Assembly: GCA_029449235.1 (NCBI GenBank)
Contig: JANATG010000004.1
Span: forward strand, 1,922,001 to 1,986,000
Reading direction: 5' to 3'
DNA length: 64,000 nucleotides
Source of the DNA: Linnemannia schmuckeri
Lineage: Eukaryota; Mortierellomycota; Mortierellomycetes; Mortierellales; Mortierellaceae
Shown here: piece after piece, positions 60,160 to 64,000 of the stretch
Position numbering within the stretch: position 1 is the stretch's first letter
Layout: every line of letters starts with the position of its first letter
Translations under genes and position numbers: made by a program
The notes under the pieces: generated by a model
Seen by the model: only the letters and a program-made list of their open reading frames with translations
Told to the model about the DNA's origin: nothing
Databases searched by the model: none

Positions 60160-60458
60160 GGCGAATGTGTGAGTGTGAAGAATGAAGAGTGAAAATCAAT
60201 GAAAAGAAAAGAAAAGAAAAGCAGGGAAGACGCGATTGAACGTGGGAATCACTTTAAAAAACGTAAAGAGCGACAAAGAACGATCGTTGCCCTTTTTGGA
60301 CAATTGTGTTCACAATCCTCACGCTGCGTGTGGTTTTCCCGTCCAATAATATCTCCTTTAGCAGTTTCGAACCGTGAGAAATTGACAAACTTTTTTTATT
60401 CATTCCATTTTTTTTTTTTTTTTTTAAGGAAAGCTAGCGTGGTTTTCAGTCGTCTTCT
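60160..60458. other. Intergenic region between CAND1 3' end and LTA4H 5' end
   Basis: About 300 bp with AAAAG-type repeats near 60,198-60,215 and a T run of about 17 near 60,408-60,425. It is presumably the LTA4H promoter plus the CAND1 terminator. Nothing else was recognised. Confidence 0.5.
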
Positions 60459-63400
60459 TTAGCTAAGGTCCATGGAGTCGAGCTTGAGGTTGCTGTTGTA
60501 CAAGTCATCGCGACTCTCGCTCTCGGCGATATACTGGTTCAGATCGTAGGCGTTGGGTCCGGCGCGCACCTCGTTCAAGAAGGCGGCAAACTTGGGAGTC
60601 AACGTAGCATCAGCAAGCTTCGACAAGAAGGCAATTGCCCTCAATGCCGACCGGACAAGCTCCTGGTTCTTCTCCAACTCCTGCTTCACCGCCGTAGGCT
60701 TCATCTTGAAGCTGAGAGTTGCGTGCAACGGCTCAACCATATCATCCAATCCTACACAATAGAGTAAGAGACACTAATTAGTTATCTGCAGCGAACCAAC
60801 CAAACTATGAGTAGCGGCACGCATAATTGGAAGGCAGACTTACTTTGTGCAACAGCAGTTGGAGAGACTATCGACAGACGGACAAGGGTCAAGTGGCAGA
60901 GCATCTTGATGTCAGGCTGATCAATGAGTCCAACAAGGATACGGTCAATGAACGCAAAAATCTCGACTCTGTCTCTGCACTTCTCGAGCAAGGTGTACAT
61001 GCACTCGAATGCAGACTTGCGAATCTCGATACCGTCATCGACGCGATGCTTGAAGGGTCCCATCTCTACAATATGAATCAACTCCTCCACAACGTTTGTC
61101 TCCTGGTACAACAAGGGCAACAACTGGCCAAGAACATCGCGAATTAAGTAAGGTTTGTTGTGGGCAGCAGAGTCCAAAGTCGAAAGAGACAAACGACGGA
61201 CATTGAGATCCTTGTCCTTCATCAGTGACAAGAACTCGACAATAAGGGGGCGAAGGAGCTCATCATAGCTGCGGGCGTTGTCAGTAAACGTGTACTTGAA
61301 TGCTGAAACAACAGTACCACGGATCTGAGGAGAATCTGAGCGCAAGCGGGACTATTTATATATCAATGCAAACAAGGTGTGAGTAAACAAAATAAAGATG
61401 AAAAACTTGAGTCGAATGTGGCTTTAGAAGACCCATGATAATGGTAGTTACCTGGAGCTCGGGCAAGAACTTGTAGGGGTTGGTCAAAGTCAACTTTCCG
61501 AGACACTCGGCAACGACGTTACGAGTTCCTTCCTCCTGGCTCTCGCAGTTGTCGAACAAAAGAGCCCTATGCATCGAAAAAGAATAAACAAACGGTTAGA
61601 GCAACGACTCATATTCTGTTTCCGGATCATAGTTCATCATCATATCCATTTTCGAACATACCAAATCTGGGAAGCATGAGCCTCCAATTCTTGGCCACCC
61701 TGCTTCTGAGTATAACGGGTGATGACCTCCTTGAGGGCGTGCAAAAGAAGATAGCGCTTTTTGGGGTCCTTCTGGATCTCCTGAATGATGATGGGAACAT
61801 AAACGCCCACATTTCCTGCACTGACGTTTCCGATGGCAAAGGCAGCAGCCGAGCGGACCTCCTCCGAGTGAACGTTGAACATTGCAAGAATCGAGGTATG
61901 AAGAGTGGCATGGTTGCTCAGGGACACACGACGACCAATTTCTCCCAAGGTAATCAGAGAGAGGTACTTGAGAGAGTCAGAGGTACGAGGCTCCTCGATC
62001 TTACGGACAAACTCGGCAACGGTCATCTCCAAGTTCTTCTGAGAGTTCAAGCAAAGGACAGCAATGCACTGAGCAATTGTCGAGAAAGCCTGCTTGGACA
62101 AGGCGAGCTGACCTTCGGGCGAAGGAGCGCTGGCGGGCTCAACAAGGCTGCTCACCAAAACGGGGAACTCCTTGTCATTGGTGCGAACGAGAGCAGCAAA
62201 CAATGCCAAGAGGCTCTCCAAAGCTTGCCCTTGGATAAGAGGGGAGCGAATAAGCTTGAAGACCAAAGGAAGGATACCCTGCTTGACAATATTGACGCTG
62301 GATGGGTTGGCGTGCAAAATCGACACAACAGAGGTCAATCCAAGAGGCAAAAGGTGAAGGTCCTCCTCTGTGATCAATGGCTTCAAATCGTTCAGCAACT
62401 CATCGTAAGTCTGAACGCTAAGAACCTTTCCAAAGCTATGTTTCAAAAACGAAATGGGAGAATTAGAATCAAATTAAATAGTCGAGCATATTCCACATAT
62501 CATAGAGACGACAACGTGGAGGTTCTTACCGACGGATGGAAACATCCAAGAAGTGAAGACTGGCGATCTTAAGGGGACGGTTGCTTTTTCTCAAGAGGGA
62601 GGCGACCTCGGGAATGGCCTGCAAGATGGGTTCCTTGATGTCAGCCTCGGCACAGACAGGACTCTCGACAATCTGGGAGAGGGTCTTGACAGCCATAAGG
62701 CGGGTGAGCTCGTTCTGCAACTTCTCTAACAACAGGGGCAAGCAAGTAGCCAACTCAGCCTTGAGCTCGTCACCGACACGCGACAGGAGCACGCCCAAGC
62801 AGAGAATACTGCGCTCCTTGACCTCCTGATCGGCATCGGCGGTCGAGACACGCTGAAGGATAACCTGGTAGATCTGGAGAATGTATGGCTTGGCCTCAGC
62901 ATGGAGAGCCTCGAACGAGTACTTTTGAGCATCCTCGTCGAAGTCCATGTGACGGACAACCTTGATCAACTCCATGCAGCAGACCAGTGCCTCCGAGGAA
63001 ATCTTGTAGAACTTGTCCTGAATGGCAGAGATGACGGGCGGGCAGAGCTGGTCAAGGTGTCTCTGGAAGACCTCGGGAGCATGGGTACGGAAGAGGCTTC
63101 GCAAAAACCCAAGAGCCTCAATCTTTAAATTGGAGTTGGTGCCCAAGTGGTGATGGTCGGACTGGGAAGCGGTTGAGAGCGACTGCTTGATGGAGGGAAC
63201 AAAGAGCATATAGTTGGTCTCCAAACCGCCCTTCAGGACAGTGACGAGCTCCTTGAGAAGAATGTATCCGAAAACGCGGGTCTGAACCGATTTTGAAGCC
63301 ATCTGCTTAGCCAAATTCTTAGTCAAACGAGGGATCTGACCGCGCAAAAGAGCCTTGGGGCTAATGTTTGGGGATAATGTTATGAGTGTCGTGTGAGTGT

Positions 63401-64000
63401 TCTATATCAGTTGATCACGCGCCTCCGATAACAATGATGGCATTTTTATAACTGGGCATACCTTTGGTCAGTCTCGATGGGGGTACCAGGGCGGCTGCCC
63501 TTTCTCTTCTTGTGCAAGCTCTCGAGAGTGGCGTCGGTTTCATACTCTGCTCCTCCGTAGGTGTTGGTTTGGCGAAGCAAGGTAATAAAGGTCTGCAAGA
63601 TCTCGAGGCGGACAGTCTCCTCGCGCTCCTTGAAGCGGTTGATGAGAGTAGGGGCGATGGTGGAGTAGAGCTGTCCGAGAAGATCCTGACGAGTTCCAAT
63701 GATGGCGGCGAGAAGTTTTGCAGATGTGCGACGAACTTTCCAGGACATGTCGTCGTCGTCAGAGTATTCGCTACAAAAGGCGTCAAATTCATGAATTAGC
63801 TCATCTTCACAGACCCTGAAGAGAAGTGATAAACAGACACAGATAACATGGAGGCACTCCTTACCCGTCGTCATCCTCATCCTCTTCATCCTCGTTGTCG
63901 CTGCCCATCTCCTCGTCTTCGTCGTCCTCATCATCCTCGCCATCATCATAGTTGGGGTCGTAGCGCAGGAATTTCAGGCCGAGTTCGATGATAGTATCAA
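60459..64000 (-). CDS. CAND1: CAND1/TIP120 cullin exchange factor, 5' truncated by window
   Basis: HEAT-repeat protein that binds un-neddylated cullin-RBX1 and swaps SCF substrate receptors. Exons from the right edge: 64000-63865 (partial), 63770-63462, 63360-62530, 62435-61662, 61566-61452, 61351-60844 and 60751-60459, phases consistent. About 988 residues are in the window; the family is about 1230, so the N-terminal repeats lie beyond the edge. Signatures: the acidic loop DDGEDDEDDEDEE followed by EYSDDDDMSWKVRRTSAK, the ALIARFKEREE-like TLINRFKEREETVRLE, and C-terminal GPFKHRVDDGIEIRKSAFECMYTLLEKC with LDSMDLS at the end. An F-box/LRR gene, a possible client of the same SCF cycle, lies about 20 kb away; this is not evidence of linkage. 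Confidence 0.95.

Overview
The window looks like nuclear DNA of an early-diverging fungus, most consistent with Mortierellomycotina (Mortierella/Linnemannia-like). Reasons: many short GT-AG introns (about 70-160 nt, donors such as GTAAGT, GTATGT and GTACGT); a fungal gene set (fused PABA synthase, Met6, Pom152, Tof1); and an AP-4 adaptor subunit, a complex that familiar Dikarya lack. The lineage is an inference, since there is no rRNA or marker locus here. All gene models were built by reading exons by eye and requiring reading-frame agreement across every junction.

Layout. Left third (1-22,600): 3' truncated PABA synthase (-), a tRNA-Arg (-), an SR-type splicing factor (+), cystathionine beta-synthase (-), a large Diaphanous-type formin (+), the AP-4 beta adaptin (-) and cobalamin-independent methionine synthase MET6 (+). 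CBS and Met6 both act on homocysteine, and PABA synthase feeds the folate pool that Met6 uses, so three of these genes meet at one-carbon/sulfur metabolism. They are not adjacent or co-oriented enough to be called a cluster.

Middle (22,600-29,200): a mobile-element island. A 4.6-kb element (24,461-29,077) has 42-bp imperfect terminal inverted repeats (36/42 matches). It carries one decayed gene that joins an N-terminal XPG/FEN1-like nuclease to a C-terminal TnpB/Fanzor-like RuvC plus zinc-ribbon module. A 5'-truncated LINE fragment with an A-tail and a perfect 16-bp target-site duplication has landed exactly on its left edge. This is the most unusual part of the window.

Right part (29,200-64,000): glucosidase II alpha (+), the Timeless/Tof1 fork-protection protein (+), an F-box/LRR protein (-), tRNA pseudouridine synthase PUS7 (-), a MOV10/SDE3-like RNA helicase with a long Q-rich N-terminus (-), nucleoporin POM152 (+), leukotriene-A4-hydrolase-type aminopeptidase (-) and a 5' truncated CAND1 (-). 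These are ordinary housekeeping genes. Gene spacing is tight at convergent ends (94-380 bp) and looser at divergent promoters (about 0.5-1.7 kb). No CRISPR array, rRNA or bacterial-style operon was seen.
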